53,050 nucleotides of DNA from Pedobacter cryoconitis (GTDB lineage Bacteria; Bacteroidota; Bacteroidia; Sphingobacteriales; Sphingobacteriaceae), in NCBI RefSeq assembly GCF_003259615.1, contig NZ_QLLR01000037.1, positions 1-53,050 of the forward strand, written 5' to 3'. Under the pieces are notes generated by a model, which searched no databases, was not told where the DNA came from, and saw only the letters and a list, made by a program, of their open reading frames with translations. The position numbers and the translations under genes were made by a program. Position 1 is the first letter of the stretch. Every line of letters starts with the position of its first letter. Of the stretch, positions 7,421-17,000 are shown piece by piece.

Positions 7421-8191
7421 ATGTCATTAGTTATTCGCTTTAAAAACTTTCTGGATGAAACCGGAAATATAGCACGTTTCACAGCACGGTTCTTTTCGGT
7501 AGGGATAAAACCCAGATATGAGAATAAGGAGCTCTTTAACCAATGTTACATCATTGGCTATCGTTCATTACCCTTAGTTGGACTTACTGCTTTTATTATG
7601 GGACTCGTACTCACAATGCAATTAAGGCCTTCCCTGGTAGACTATGGGGTTGAATCGCAGCTGCCAGTTATGGTTGGTCTGGCAATTGTCAGGGAAATTG
7701 GTCCGGTGATTACAGCTTTAATTTTTGCCGGAAAGATTGGCAGTAGCATCGGTGCTGAACTAGGTTCGATGAAAGTAACCGAGCAAATAGACGCGATGAC
7801 AGTTAGTGGTATAAAACCTTTTAAATATCTTGTTGCAACACGTGTTTTAGCCACCACATTAATGCTGCCACTACTCACTATTCTTGGAGATGCCATTTCC
7901 TTATTTGGAGCTTATCTGGGCGTGAATATCAGATCAGTAACTAGTTTTGATCTGTTCTTCCTGCAGGTTTTTAAAAGCCTGGATTTTAGTGATGTCTTGC
8001 CAGCTATTATTAAAACCTTATTCTTTGGTTTTGCAGTAGGCATTGTAGGTTGTTACAAAGGTTTTAATTCAACTAAGGGTACACAAGGAGTTGGAATCTC
8101 GGCTAATTCAGCGGTCGTTTTATCCTCTGTGATGATATTCATCATTGACCTACTAGCGGTGCAAATCACTGAATTAATGGGGCTTAATTAA
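7421..8191 (+). CDS. mlaE: MlaE-type lipid ABC transporter permease
   Basis: A 256-residue MlaE/YrbE permease. The family signature region is plain: AFIMGLVLTMQLRP, then VREIGPVITALIFAGKIGSS and IGAELGSMKVTEQIDAMTVS, followed by three further membrane helices. It forms the inner-membrane channel of an MCE lipid transporter together with the ATPase at 8198 and the MCE protein at 8948 (6-bp gaps each). These systems move phospholipids between the inner and outer membranes. The ATG at 7421 is chosen over a TTG at 7376, because family members start just before the amphipathic N-terminal helix. The paired boxes at 7330-7363 put lipid trafficking under the island's control. Confidence 0.92.
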   Translation: MSLVIRFKNFLDETGNIARFTARFFSVGIKPRYENKELFNQCYIIGYRSLPLVGLTAFIMGLVLTMQLRPSLVDYGVESQLPVMVGLAIVREIGPVITALIFAGKIGSSIGAELGSMKVTEQIDAMTVSGIKPFKYLVATRVLATTLMLPLLTILGDAISLFGAYLGVNIRSVTSFDLFFLQVFKSLDFSDVLPAIIKTLFFGFAVGIVGCYKGFNSTKGTQGVGISANSAVVLSSVMIFIIDLLAVQITELMGLN

Positions 8192-8197
8192 CAGATC

Positions 8198-8941
8198 ATG
8201 GAAACGGAGATAAAAGAACCTGTAATTGTTATAAAAGATCTTGTTAAGGCTTTTGGAGACAAAAAGGTATTAGATGGATTTAATTTGACGGTAGAAAAAG
8301 GCAGCAATGTCGTCATCCTGGGGAAATCAGGCTCAGGTAAATCTGTCCTCATCAAATGCATTATTGGCTTATTACAATCTGATAGCGGAAGTATTCTCGT
8401 CTTTAAGGGAAACATATCTCAAATGAATGAAGATGAACTAGATCAGGCCAGGTCCAAAATCGGCTTTTTGTTTCAGAGCAATGCACTTTATGATTCAATG
8501 ACAATCCGCGAAAATCTGGAATTCCCTCTACTCCGGCACTGGGTTGACATCACTAAAGAAGAAGTTGAAAGACTGGTTAATGAGGCACTCGAAAATGTAG
8601 ATCTGCTGCACACCATGGATATGATGCCATCGGAGTTATCAGGAGGAATGCTTAAGCGTGTTGCCCTGGCCAGAACCATGATTCTACGTCCAGAAGTCAT
8701 ACTTTATGATGAGCCTACCACAGGTCTGGATCCGGTTACCTCAAGGGAAATAGAAAATCTGATCCTTAAACTCCAGAAGAAGAACCATAGCTCTTCCATC
8801 ATCATCTCGCACGATATGAACTGTGTAAAAAATACGGCTGATTTAGTTGTACTCTTACTGGAAGGTAAATGTTATACCAAAGGAACGTATGAAGAATTGA
8901 AGCAATCGACAGATGAAAATATTAAACAATTTTTCGAATAA
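8198..8941 (+). CDS. mlaF: MlaF-type ABC transporter ATPase
   Basis: A 247-residue ABC ATPase. Walker A is GKSGSGKSVLIK, the signature is LSGGMLKRVALARTM, Walker B is VILYDEPTTGLDP and the switch histidine is in IIISHDM. The LSGGM signature is characteristic of the MlaF/Mkl branch, and the gene order permease, ATPase, MCE protein fits. It powers the lipid transporter from the cytosolic side. All catalytic motifs are intact. No separate MlaB (STAS) gene is present in this operon. Confidence 0.93.
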   Translation: METEIKEPVIVIKDLVKAFGDKKVLDGFNLTVEKGSNVVILGKSGSGKSVLIKCIIGLLQSDSGSILVFKGNISQMNEDELDQARSKIGFLFQSNALYDSMTIRENLEFPLLRHWVDITKEEVERLVNEALENVDLLHTMDMMPSELSGGMLKRVALARTMILRPEVILYDEPTTGLDPVTSREIENLILKLQKKNHSSSIIISHDMNCVKNTADLVVLLLEGKCYTKGTYEELKQSTDENIKQFFE

Positions 8942-8947
8942 AATAGC

Positions 8948-9958
8948 ATGAGAAATCCAAAAGCAAATAATATCAAACTTGGGGCATTTGTATTGTCAGC
9001 ATTAGTGCTCATGATATTCGCTTTTTTTATCATTGGTAAAAACAACAACATATTTGGCAATGACTTTAGACTGAAGGTCCAGTTCTCTAATTTAAATGGT
9101 TTAACAAAAGGGAATAATGTGCTCTTCTCTGGCCTGCAAGCAGGAACGGTTAAAGAAGTTGAACTAATCAACGATAGTACTATCGAGGTTACAATGCAAA
9201 TCAATAGCAAAGTAAAATCATTCATTCATAAAAATGCATTAGCAGCTGTTGGAACTGAAGGTCTCATGGGCAATAAAGTGGTTAATATTAGCCCGGTGAA
9301 AGGAATTAGTAAAAAGGTCGAAGAAGGTGATTTGCTCAAGGTAAAGAACACGGCCAACATGGATGAAATCATTGCAAAATTATCTAAGACGAATGACAAT
9401 GTAGCCATTATTTCAGAAGTTCTAAAAGGAACAGTTTTGCGGATAGACAGCAGTGCAATTTTAAAATTAATTAACGACCAATCTATTGGTATTAATTTGA
9501 AGGCCTCCCTGAAAAATATTTACAAAACAACCAGCAATGCCAATGAAATGACCATAGGGCTAAACCATCTGGTTAATGACATCAAAAAAGGCAAAGGAAC
9601 TGCTGGTCTTTTGTTGACTGATACCTCAATGGCCAGTACGTTGAAGGATGCGATTGTACAGATCAAAGCTGCCGGTGTCAATGCCAATCAAATGACCAAC
9701 CAAATGAATACCATGGTAAAAGATTTAAATCATGAGCTAACCAATGGAAAAGGGCCTCTTAACAGACTGCTAAAGGATTCCTTAACGGCCAAAAACATAA
9801 GCCTTACAATAGAAAATCTTCAAAAGGGTACAGACGGTTTCAATCAGAACATGGAAGCTTTAAAACATAACTTTCTATTCAGGGGATATTTTAGAAAACT
9901 TGACAGCAAAAAGAAAGAAGAACAATCGGAATTACTGAAAAGTTCTCAAAAGAAATAA
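8948..9958 (+). CDS. mlaD: MlaD-type MCE protein
   Basis: A 336-residue MCE protein: a single N-terminal membrane anchor (LGAFVLSALVLMIFAFFIIG), then one MCE domain (residues about 38-115, with FSNLNGLTKGNNVLFSGLQAG and ALAAVGTEGLMGNKVVNI). A long helical C-terminus with repeated asparagine- and leucine-rich heptads follows. It should sit in the periplasm as the substrate-binding ring of the MlaFED-like complex. Six bp separate it from the ATPase gene. A universal stress protein and a GH130 enzyme follow in the same direction, probably in one operon. Confidence 0.92.
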   Translation: MRNPKANNIKLGAFVLSALVLMIFAFFIIGKNNNIFGNDFRLKVQFSNLNGLTKGNNVLFSGLQAGTVKEVELINDSTIEVTMQINSKVKSFIHKNALAAVGTEGLMGNKVVNISPVKGISKKVEEGDLLKVKNTANMDEIIAKLSKTNDNVAIISEVLKGTVLRIDSSAILKLINDQSIGINLKASLKNIYKTTSNANEMTIGLNHLVNDIKKGKGTAGLLLTDTSMASTLKDAIVQIKAAGVNANQMTNQMNTMVKDLNHELTNGKGPLNRLLKDSLTAKNISLTIENLQKGTDGFNQNMEALKHNFLFRGYFRKLDSKKKEEQSELLKSSQKK

Positions 9959-10004
9959 CACCCTAGATTTCCCCATATCGATTATATTAAGAAAATCAGA
10001 TCAA

Positions 10005-10436
10005 ATGGAATTTCATAAAATCCTAATCGCAATTGACAGTCATCCAAGTTCGGAAATAGTTGCCCTGAGTGGTTTCCAGTTGGCTAAACAGCTCAACTCA
10101 GAAATAGCCTTGGTCAGTATTATAGATTCTGATGGTATAACAGATCAGGATCCTGCAACGACCAGGGAACTAGATGATATGATGGAGCACAATTTAAATC
10201 GCAGTCAGATCAATGTAATTGAAAAGATATTCAAAGACTTTCCAATTAAAAGCTTTGTGGAAAAAGGTACACCTTACAAAGTGATTGTTGAAACAGCCGA
10301 AAAATGGGGGGCTGATATCATAATTATGGGCACACATAGCAGAAAAGGATTACCTCATTTACTTCTTGGTAGTGTTGCTGAGGATGTAATCAGGCACTCA
10401 AAGAAAACCTTAATTGTAATTCCAGTGAGTAATTAA
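10005..10436 (+). CDS. Universal stress protein, ATP-binding type
   Basis: A 143-residue single-domain USP with all hallmarks: the first strand HKILIAIDSHPSSEIVALSG, the ATP-binding signature MGTHSRKGLPHLLLGSVAED, which keeps the G-2x-G-9x-GS spacing, and the last strand KKTLIVIPVS. Unlike the USP at 4641 it should bind ATP. It follows the MCE gene by 46 bp with no terminator visible between them, so it is probably read from the mla promoter. Confidence 0.94.
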   Translation: MEFHKILIAIDSHPSSEIVALSGFQLAKQLNSEIALVSIIDSDGITDQDPATTRELDDMMEHNLNRSQINVIEKIFKDFPIKSFVEKGTPYKVIVETAEKWGADIIIMGTHSRKGLPHLLLGSVAEDVIRHSKKTLIVIPVSN

Positions 10437-10458
10437 CGGACTACTAAAGCCAAAAATT

Positions 10459-11496
10459 TTGATACTAGTAAAAAAAGAAGGGGTTATTTTAAGGAAAACT
10501 CCGCTGGACTTTGAAAGTCAAGCTGTGCTCAATCCCGCAGTAATTAAACAGGGAAATCTTGTCTGTATGTTTTACAGGGCGGTAAGTAAAAAGAATTATT
10601 CAACCATTGGCTTTTGTCAGCTGAACGGGCCGTTAGAAATTACAAAAAGACTCAATCTTCCAATTCTCACCCCGATGGGTGACACAGAATCCAGGGGAAT
10701 CGAAGACCCGAGGATCGTAAAAATCGATGGATGCTACTATCTAACTTATACCGCTTTTGACGGATTCAATGCCATGGGCTCACTGGCAACATCTTTGGAT
10801 TTAAAAACCTTTAAACGACATGGCATAATTGTACCTGTAATTTCGTTTCCTGAATTCAAATCCCTTGCACAGCATAAATGTAAACTCAATGAAAAATATT
10901 CCAGGTTTGCTCACGACAAGACCATTATCACCATGAATACAAGACTTCTTGTTTGGGATAAGGATCTCGTTTTTTTCCCCAGAAGAATAAATAATCAACT
11001 TTACTTTCTTCACCGCATCAAACCAGATATACAAATTGCCAGTGTAAATGAATTATCGGATCTGAATAAGTTGTTTTGGACGAACTACCTGTTAAACTTT
11101 AATCACAATATCCTTTTGACTCCAAAATATGATCATGAAATAAGTTATATCGGTGGAGGGTGTCCACCGATAGAAACAACAGAAGGCTGGTTGGTGATTT
11201 ACCATGGAGTACATGATACGACAAAAGGATACGTATATTCTGCATGTGCAGCCCTGCTGGATCTTGAAAACCCAGAAAAAGAGATAGCACGTCTACCCTA
11301 TCCATTATTTAAACCTGAAACAGCATGGGAATTATCTGGTGAGGTCGATAGTGTATGTTTTCCTTCTGGCACTGCAATCTTTGGAGATACACTTTATATC
11401 TATTATGGGGCAGCAGATGAACAAATAGCCTGTGCCTCTGTTAATTTAAGTGCACTCCTTGCAGAGCTCTCAACTTTTAGGATTACTATCCTTTAG
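10459..11496 (+). CDS. GH130-family glycoside phosphorylase/hydrolase
   Basis: A 345-residue five-bladed beta-propeller protein of the GH130 type. Visible motifs: AVLNPAVIKQGNLVCMFYRAV, SRGIEDPRIVKIDGCYYLTY (general-acid Asp in EDPRI), SYIGGGCPPIETTEGWLVIYHGV and DTLYIYYGAADEQIACA near the end. GH130 enzymes mostly phosphorolyse or hydrolyse beta-mannosides. The substrate cannot be assigned here; genes of this subtype often sit in stress clusters rather than polysaccharide loci. The start is taken as TTG at 10459, since no suitable ATG precedes the conserved first blade. It follows the USP gene by 22 bp and probably ends the mla operon. Confidence 0.85.
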   Translation: MILVKKEGVILRKTPLDFESQAVLNPAVIKQGNLVCMFYRAVSKKNYSTIGFCQLNGPLEITKRLNLPILTPMGDTESRGIEDPRIVKIDGCYYLTYTAFDGFNAMGSLATSLDLKTFKRHGIIVPVISFPEFKSLAQHKCKLNEKYSRFAHDKTIITMNTRLLVWDKDLVFFPRRINNQLYFLHRIKPDIQIASVNELSDLNKLFWTNYLLNFNHNILLTPKYDHEISYIGGGCPPIETTEGWLVIYHGVHDTTKGYVYSACAALLDLENPEKEIARLPYPLFKPETAWELSGEVDSVCFPSGTAIFGDTLYIYYGAADEQIACASVNLSALLAELSTFRITIL

Positions 11497-11546
11497 TATG
11501 AGTGCTTTGTTAAATTGATAATTCATCTTTCGGATATAAAACCTTG

Positions 11547-12950
11547 CTATTTGATTGTTCCGATCATATTTTCGGGACGAACCCACTGATCAAACTGTTC
11601 ATTGGTTACCAAGCCAAGGCCAACAGCAGCCTCCCTCAATGATTTATTATCCGCTAGTGCAGCCTTTGCAATTTTTGCGGAATTATCATATCCGATGTGT
11701 GGATTTAGCGCTGTCACGAGCATCAGTGAGGTTTCCAGGTGTTTTTTGATACCATCATAATTTGGCTCAATGCCAAGTGCGCAGTGTTCATTAAATGAAT
11801 AGCAGGCATCCCCTATAAGCCGGGCAGACTGTAGAAAATTGGCGGCCATTACCGGTTTGAATACATTGAGCTGAAACTGCCCGTTTGACCCCGCAACGGT
11901 AATGGCAACATCGTTACCCATTACCTGAGCCGCAACCATGGTTACTGCTTCATTCTGAGTTGGATTGACTTTGCCTGGCATGATCGAGGAGCCCGGCTCA
12001 TTCTCCGGCAAATGTATTTCACCTATACTGCATCTGGGTCCTGAAGCCAGCATGCGGATATTGTTGGCAATATGCATGAGTGAAACCGCGATCTGTTTTA
12101 ATGCACCATGACTTTCCACTATGGCATCGTGGGCAGAAAGTGCCTCAAATTTATTATCCGCTGTTCGGAACGGGAGACCAGTAAATTCTGCAATATACTT
12201 TGCGACAACAATATCATACCCAACAGGGGTATTCATTCCGGTACCGACAGCAGTGCCACCAAGTGCGAGTTCTGAAAGATGATCTAGGGTATGATGTAAA
12301 GCTTTCAGTCCGTGGTCCAATTGAGAAACATAACCCGAAATTTCCTGACCGAGCGTTAAAGGGGTTGCATCCATCAGATGGGTACGCCCTATTTTAACTA
12401 CATTCTTAAAGTTTTCTGATTTTAGCCTTAATGTATCTCTTAGTTTTTCAATACCGGGGATGGTTACATCCACCAATATCTTATAGGCGGCGATGTGCAT
12501 GGCCGTTGGAAAGGTATCGTTAGAGGACTGCGATTTATTAACATCATCATTCGGATGAACATATAATTTACCTTTTCCCAGGTCATTCCCCTGTAGTACA
12601 TGGATCCGATTGGAGATAACTTCATTTGCATTCATGTTCGACTGGGTTCCTGAACCGGTCTGCCAGATGACCAATGGAAATTCCCCGAAGAGCCTACCAT
12701 CTATAATTTCATCACAGACCTTTGCAATCAGATCTCTTTTATCTGCTGACAGCACATTTAAGTCTTTATTAGCATAGGCTGCTGCTTTCTTGAGGAAACC
12801 AAAGGCTTCAATGATCTCTTCCGGCATAGACGCCTTTGGGCCAATCTTAAAGTTATTTCTTGAACGCTCTGTCTGAGCACCCCAATAACGGTTTAAAGGA
12901 ACCTGAACATCGCCCATGCTATCGTGTTCAATTCTTTCTATTACAGACAT
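11547..12950 (-). CDS. fumC: Class II fumarate hydratase
   Basis: A 467-residue class II fumarase of normal length. The superfamily signature is GSSIMPGKVNPTQNEA and the N-terminal active-site region is TGSGTQSNMNANEVISNR. The histidine/threonine region GRTHLMDATPLTLGQE is also complete. It interconverts fumarate and malate without an iron-sulfur cluster, so it works under oxygen stress and in the reductive branch to succinate. Its neighbours share no pathway with it. What links it to the island is the pair of perfect FNR-like boxes 54-87 bp upstream (13004-13037). A TCA enzyme placed under such boxes fits a redox-responsive regulon. Confidence 0.96.
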   Translation of the reverse strand: MSVIERIEHDSMGDVQVPLNRYWGAQTERSRNNFKIGPKASMPEEIIEAFGFLKKAAAYANKDLNVLSADKRDLIAKVCDEIIDGRLFGEFPLVIWQTGSGTQSNMNANEVISNRIHVLQGNDLGKGKLYVHPNDDVNKSQSSNDTFPTAMHIAAYKILVDVTIPGIEKLRDTLRLKSENFKNVVKIGRTHLMDATPLTLGQEISGYVSQLDHGLKALHHTLDHLSELALGGTAVGTGMNTPVGYDIVVAKYIAEFTGLPFRTADNKFEALSAHDAIVESHGALKQIAVSLMHIANNIRMLASGPRCSIGEIHLPENEPGSSIMPGKVNPTQNEAVTMVAAQVMGNDVAITVAGSNGQFQLNVFKPVMAANFLQSARLIGDACYSFNEHCALGIEPNYDGIKKHLETSLMLVTALNPHIGYDNSAKIAKAALADNKSLREAAVGLGLVTNEQFDQWVRPENMIGTIK

Positions 12951-13003
12951 ATTCTTTTATTTAAGTATACCGTAAAGATGCCGAGGTTTTGCTTGGTGTA
13001 CCA

Positions 13004-13037
13004 TGACACCAATCAAGACGATTGGTGATTTTAATCA
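13004..13037. promoter_or_regulatory. Tandem FNR-like boxes, 22-bp spacing (fumC)
   Basis: TGACACCAATCA (13004-13015) and TGATTTTAATCA (13026-13037), 22 bp start to start, lie upstream of fumC. The distal box overlaps the last codons of the kinase gene that ends at 13031. The proximal edge is 53 bp from the fumC start codon. Confidence 0.75.
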
Positions 13038-16000
13038 ACGGACGAAATATATGCTAGAGGCAGGCTAAAGTAAAAAGATGATCCATTATTAATTTCACTC
13101 TCCACCCATACCTTACCATTATGTCTTTTGATGATTTCAGCCGATAAATAGAGTCCTAAGCCAAATCCAGGTATTGATTTAGTATCCAGGCGTTTTATCC
13201 GATAATAACGATCAAATAATTTCTCCTGATCCTGTAACTTTATGCCTATACCTTTATCTTTCACGCAAACTTGAGCCATTCCATTAAACTCTATTGAAGA
13301 GACCTCAATCAGCTTTTCATCATTTGAGTATTTAATCGCATTATTAAGAAAATTATTGAGCACCTGACCAATTTTATCTCGATCCGCTTTCAAGGACAAT
13401 TCTGCCCCCTCAACAAAGGCGATCTGAATTCCTGAATTTATAAAACGTGATTCCTCGACAATTTCATTAATTAAAATGTTCATTTCAAAAGTCTCCAGTT
13501 CTAAATGAATTTGCCCCTCCTCTGAACCAGAAACGGTTAGAAAACCGTTTATCATGGTATTCATTTTTTTGACAGCTGCATTTACCCTTCCCAGTGAAGT
13601 GTTAATAAATGTATCTTCAACTTTTTTAACTTTTAAAGTGATTAATTGCATGTATGCCTGGATCGAAGTAAGCGGTGTCCTCAGATCATGGCTTACCATT
13701 GCAATAAAATCATTTTTTCTAAGTTCATCCTGTTTGTGTGCGGTAATGTCATTTAATACACCTGTAAAGTACTCCGGTTTTTTCTCATTGTTATAGGAAA
13801 GATTACCTAATATTCTAACCCAGTGTAACTGGTTATCATGAAAATTTCGAAAAGGAAATTCCAGATCACATTTATCACCACCGTTAAGACTAGCTTCAAT
13901 AGCATTAATGAATTTATCCCTGTGTTCCTCCTCAATTCTTTCAACGACAGCCTCGTAGCTAAGTACCTGCTCTGAATAAAAGCCAAAAATTTCTTTAAAA
14001 TGCACGGATGGTTGAAATGCCCGTGTTCCAACATGAATTGAAAAAGTACCCAATTCAGCAGAATCTATACTCATTCCAAGCATTTTATTATTGATATCCA
14101 ATTCCAACTGGGTCTTCTTCAATTCAGTAATATCATTAAAAGTAATGATCGCACCACTATTCTTCTGATCAGATTGACGCACATAAGGCATGGTCATCAC
14201 CTGGTACCATTTTCCATTATTGGTTTCAATCTCCTTGGTGATGACATTACCTTTACTCAACACATTTTTAACGTCTTCAATGAGGGTTTCAAACTTTATA
14301 TTAGTGGTTATATGATTCAGTGGCCTCCCAATATCAGTTTCAAGTAAATTGATCTGTTTGACTGTACCAGGAGAAAATTTCATTAAAAGCAGGTCATTAT
14401 TGATAAATAACTGCCCATTAACATTACTCCTGAAGTAATTATTCAGATCATCGTTAACTTCCAGTAGTTCCTTATTCTTCAACTGGTACTCGGAATTAAT
14501 AGTATCCAATTCCTCATTTACGGACTGCATCTCTTCATTGGTACTCTGCATTTCTTCATTGGCAGAAATCATTTCTTCATTAAAGGACTGCATATTTTCA
14601 TTGGAAGCATCCAGTTGCTCGTAAGCAGAGCTTAGTTTCTCTTTTATTTCTTTTAACTCCTGTTCCAGGTCAAGTGTATATTGATCCTGAAAAACATCCT
14701 CATCAAAACCCTGAATCTCTCTTTTCGAGCTTTTGGCCAGTTTGCCTGCTGTAAAAGTGACCATTAAAAGCTTTTGTTCCTTTCTTTTGCTAACCAGAGG
14801 ACTAACCACTAGATTCACATGGACAAACGAATCTGCCATTTTAATTTTTATACCATTCAAACGGGCTATTTGATTTGTCTTTAACACACTATTACTTAGC
14901 ATATTGAATACCATTGCCAATTTCTTTGGTAATAGTTTCTCCAAATTAGATGTAAAGTGTTTTGGAAGCAAATATTTGCTCGTGTCTCCATAAGACTTGA
15001 TGACTTCTTTGTTTTCATCTACACATACCACCAGGTAATCCTGTTCATCAGCAAGGTTGGTATGCATCGTCTCGGCAAGCGACTGTAGCGGATCATTAGT
15101 CACCTGCTCGTTACTGGTATAAGTAGACTTATTTCTCACCTCTACGGAATCTGGCATTGAAAAAGCATCGAAACTCACGATTCTTTTTGACTTGATATTC
15201 CTAAATAATTTATATTGTTTATTTACGACTTCAAGGTTCTGGATAATTGACATCGGATTCTCACTTGATCCCAGAAATAAATAACCATCCATTTTAAGTC
15301 CAAAGAGTAACATGCTAAATATCTTTTTTTGCAATACCGGCGCCATATAAATGAGCAGATTACGACAACTGATAAAATGCATATTACAATATGGCGGATT
15401 TTTAACCAAATCGTGCTGTGCAAAAATTGCCATTTTACGAAGTTTTGGCTTAATTCTATAGTGATTACCTTCCTTTAAGAAATATTTCTTTAATCGCTCA
15501 GCTGACACGTCTTTAACAATATCATTTGGATACACACCCTTACCTGCATGAACTAATGCCGTACTATCAATATCGGTAGCAAATATTTTCACTATAATAT
15601 GTTCCAGTTCACCTGTCAATTGTTCGGCAATAAGAATAGCTAGTGAATACACCTCTTCTCCTGTCGCGCAACCTGCTACCCAAATTTTGAGTTCTTCCTT
15701 TGGTTTAAGTTTTTTTAATATACCAGGTAGGATATTATGTCTTATATAATCAAAAGCTTCCTTGTCTCTAAAAAAAGACGTTACACTAATCAAAAAGTCT
15801 TTTGATAGTGCCTCGATTTCTTCCGGCGAGGACTTTAAAAATGCCAGGTATTTTGTCAGGCTGGTAAAATCGTGATAAGCTGCCCTCCTTTTGGTGCGCC
15901 TTAATATGGTAGAGGATTTATAATCTGAAAAATCAAGAGGAGACTGCTGTCTGATCAATTCAACTATAGCCTTAAGGCTTACCTCATCATTGTAACTCTC

Positions 16001-16582
16001 GGCTTGCAAAATTCCCTCGTGTTTTACGTAATCTTCTATTGCACCAGGCATTGCTGCGGGCTCCAATACAAAATCTACCATTCCCGTAGCAATGGCCTTG
16101 GATGGCATACTGGGAAAAGCAGAAGTTTCCGGATTTCGGGCCATTATCATTCCACCAGCATTTTTAATAGCAACAAGCCCTTCAGATCCATCGCTTCCTA
16201 AGCCAGAAAGAATAATACCGATTGCTTTTCTCCCACAATCTGCAGCTAAAGAATTAAAAAATATATTGATGGTCAGATGTGCCCCCTTTGCTTCCTCCTT
16301 ATCTCTTAAATACAACCTGTTATTTTCAATGGTCATATATTTATCGTGCGGAATAAGGTAAACCTGATTACACTCGACGAGCTTACCGTCAGTAGCCTCT
16401 TCTACAACCAGCTTGCTATGTTTAGCAAGCACTTCAACCATTCTACTTTTAAAAGAAGCTGAAAGGTGTTGAACAATAATATAGGATACTCCATCTAAAG
16501 GCGTATGATCAAAGAAAGAATTGATTTCATCCAGGCCACCGGCGGACGCACCAATTGCAATAATATATTCAGGTTCATTCAT
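13031..16582 (-). CDS. CheB-CheR-PAS hybrid sensor histidine kinase
   Basis: A very large (about 1183-residue) soluble signalling protein. Order of domains: CheB methylesterase (residues 1-190, catalytic Ser13 in GASAGG, then VQHLSASF and LSGLGSDGSEG), and CheR methyltransferase (about 210-480, with VAGCATGEEVYSLAILI and FISCRNLLIYM). A coiled coil of repeated NEEMQSxNEE units follows, then two or three PAS domains (GFYSEQVLSYEAV). HisKA (MVSHDLRTPLTS) and HATPase_c (NNFLNNAIKYS, DKGIGI, GFGLGLYLSAEI) close the protein. The ATG at 16582 is chosen over a GTG two codons upstream. No chemoreceptor or other che gene is nearby, so it probably serves stress signalling, with its target unknown. It lies 60 bp downstream of a broken USP gene whose promoter carries an FNR-like box. 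Confidence 0.92.
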   Translation of the reverse strand: MNEPEYIIAIGASAGGLDEINSFFDHTPLDGVSYIIVQHLSASFKSRMVEVLAKHSKLVVEEATDGKLVECNQVYLIPHDKYMTIENNRLYLRDKEEAKGAHLTINIFFNSLAADCGRKAIGIILSGLGSDGSEGLVAIKNAGGMIMARNPETSAFPSMPSKAIATGMVDFVLEPAAMPGAIEDYVKHEGILQAESYNDEVSLKAIVELIRQQSPLDFSDYKSSTILRRTKRRAAYHDFTSLTKYLAFLKSSPEEIEALSKDFLISVTSFFRDKEAFDYIRHNILPGILKKLKPKEELKIWVAGCATGEEVYSLAILIAEQLTGELEHIIVKIFATDIDSTALVHAGKGVYPNDIVKDVSAERLKKYFLKEGNHYRIKPKLRKMAIFAQHDLVKNPPYCNMHFISCRNLLIYMAPVLQKKIFSMLLFGLKMDGYLFLGSSENPMSIIQNLEVVNKQYKLFRNIKSKRIVSFDAFSMPDSVEVRNKSTYTSNEQVTNDPLQSLAETMHTNLADEQDYLVVCVDENKEVIKSYGDTSKYLLPKHFTSNLEKLLPKKLAMVFNMLSNSVLKTNQIARLNGIKIKMADSFVHVNLVVSPLVSKRKEQKLLMVTFTAGKLAKSSKREIQGFDEDVFQDQYTLDLEQELKEIKEKLSSAYEQLDASNENMQSFNEEMISANEEMQSTNEEMQSVNEELDTINSEYQLKNKELLEVNDDLNNYFRSNVNGQLFINNDLLLMKFSPGTVKQINLLETDIGRPLNHITTNIKFETLIEDVKNVLSKGNVITKEIETNNGKWYQVMTMPYVRQSDQKNSGAIITFNDITELKKTQLELDINNKMLGMSIDSAELGTFSIHVGTRAFQPSVHFKEIFGFYSEQVLSYEAVVERIEEEHRDKFINAIEASLNGGDKCDLEFPFRNFHDNQLHWVRILGNLSYNNEKKPEYFTGVLNDITAHKQDELRKNDFIAMVSHDLRTPLTSIQAYMQLITLKVKKVEDTFINTSLGRVNAAVKKMNTMINGFLTVSGSEEGQIHLELETFEMNILINEIVEESRFINSGIQIAFVEGAELSLKADRDKIGQVLNNFLNNAIKYSNDEKLIEVSSIEFNGMAQVCVKDKGIGIKLQDQEKLFDRYYRIKRLDTKSIPGFGLGLYLSAEIIKRHNGKVWVESEINNGSSFYFSLPLAYISSVD

Positions 16583-16642
16583 AACCACATCAGGTTAAAA
16601 GACAATAATTTTTTCATGGTTCAAGGTGTTAATAAAGCTTAT

Positions 16643-16864
16643 TCAAAAACTTAAGAGAAACAATGGACAGACAAAAGAAGAAAATGTTTCATAAAGATAC
16701 AACCACTTAAAATTAGGGTTAATTTTTAAATTGGTTATGGGACAGGAGCTTTCTTGAACACGAGTAATTATTTTAGCCTGTATTTGCTTAGCCAGGCTGC
16801 AAGCGTAAACTGCCGCATGCTTTGCGGGATTAGAAAAATCAGTCAGTACCAATAGATTGTTCAT
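16643..16864 (-). pseudogene. Universal stress protein remnant (N-terminal fragment)
   Basis: From the ATG at 16864 the frame starts MNNLLVLTDFSNPAKHAAVYACSLAKQIQAKIIT, the first strand and helix of a UspA domain. It then runs into about 40 unrelated residues and stops; the rest of the fold, including the ATP loop, is missing. The upstream in-frame TTG at 16942 adds residues that do not look like USP. A perfect FNR-like box (16937-16948) lies in front, so the promoter seems to have outlived the gene and may now serve the kinase gene downstream. Confidence 0.7.
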
Positions 16865-16936
16865 TTCCTCTTCGTTGAAGTTATAAAGGTGACCAATAGA
16901 AATTACTATTTCCTTGCGCAGGAACATCATTTCTGA

Positions 16937-16948
16937 TGACAATGATCA
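16937..16948. promoter_or_regulatory. Single FNR-like box between the USP remnant and the DUF892 gene
   Basis: TGACAATGATCA fits TGAY-N4-RTCA. It ends 52 bp before the plus-strand start at 17001 and begins about 72 bp upstream of the minus-strand start at 16864. No partner at 22 bp is convincing on either side. Confidence 0.55.
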
Positions 16949-17000
16949 TCAATGAAAAGAACAAATCAAGCTAGCTTTATTTATCTTAAAAAAACAAGAA

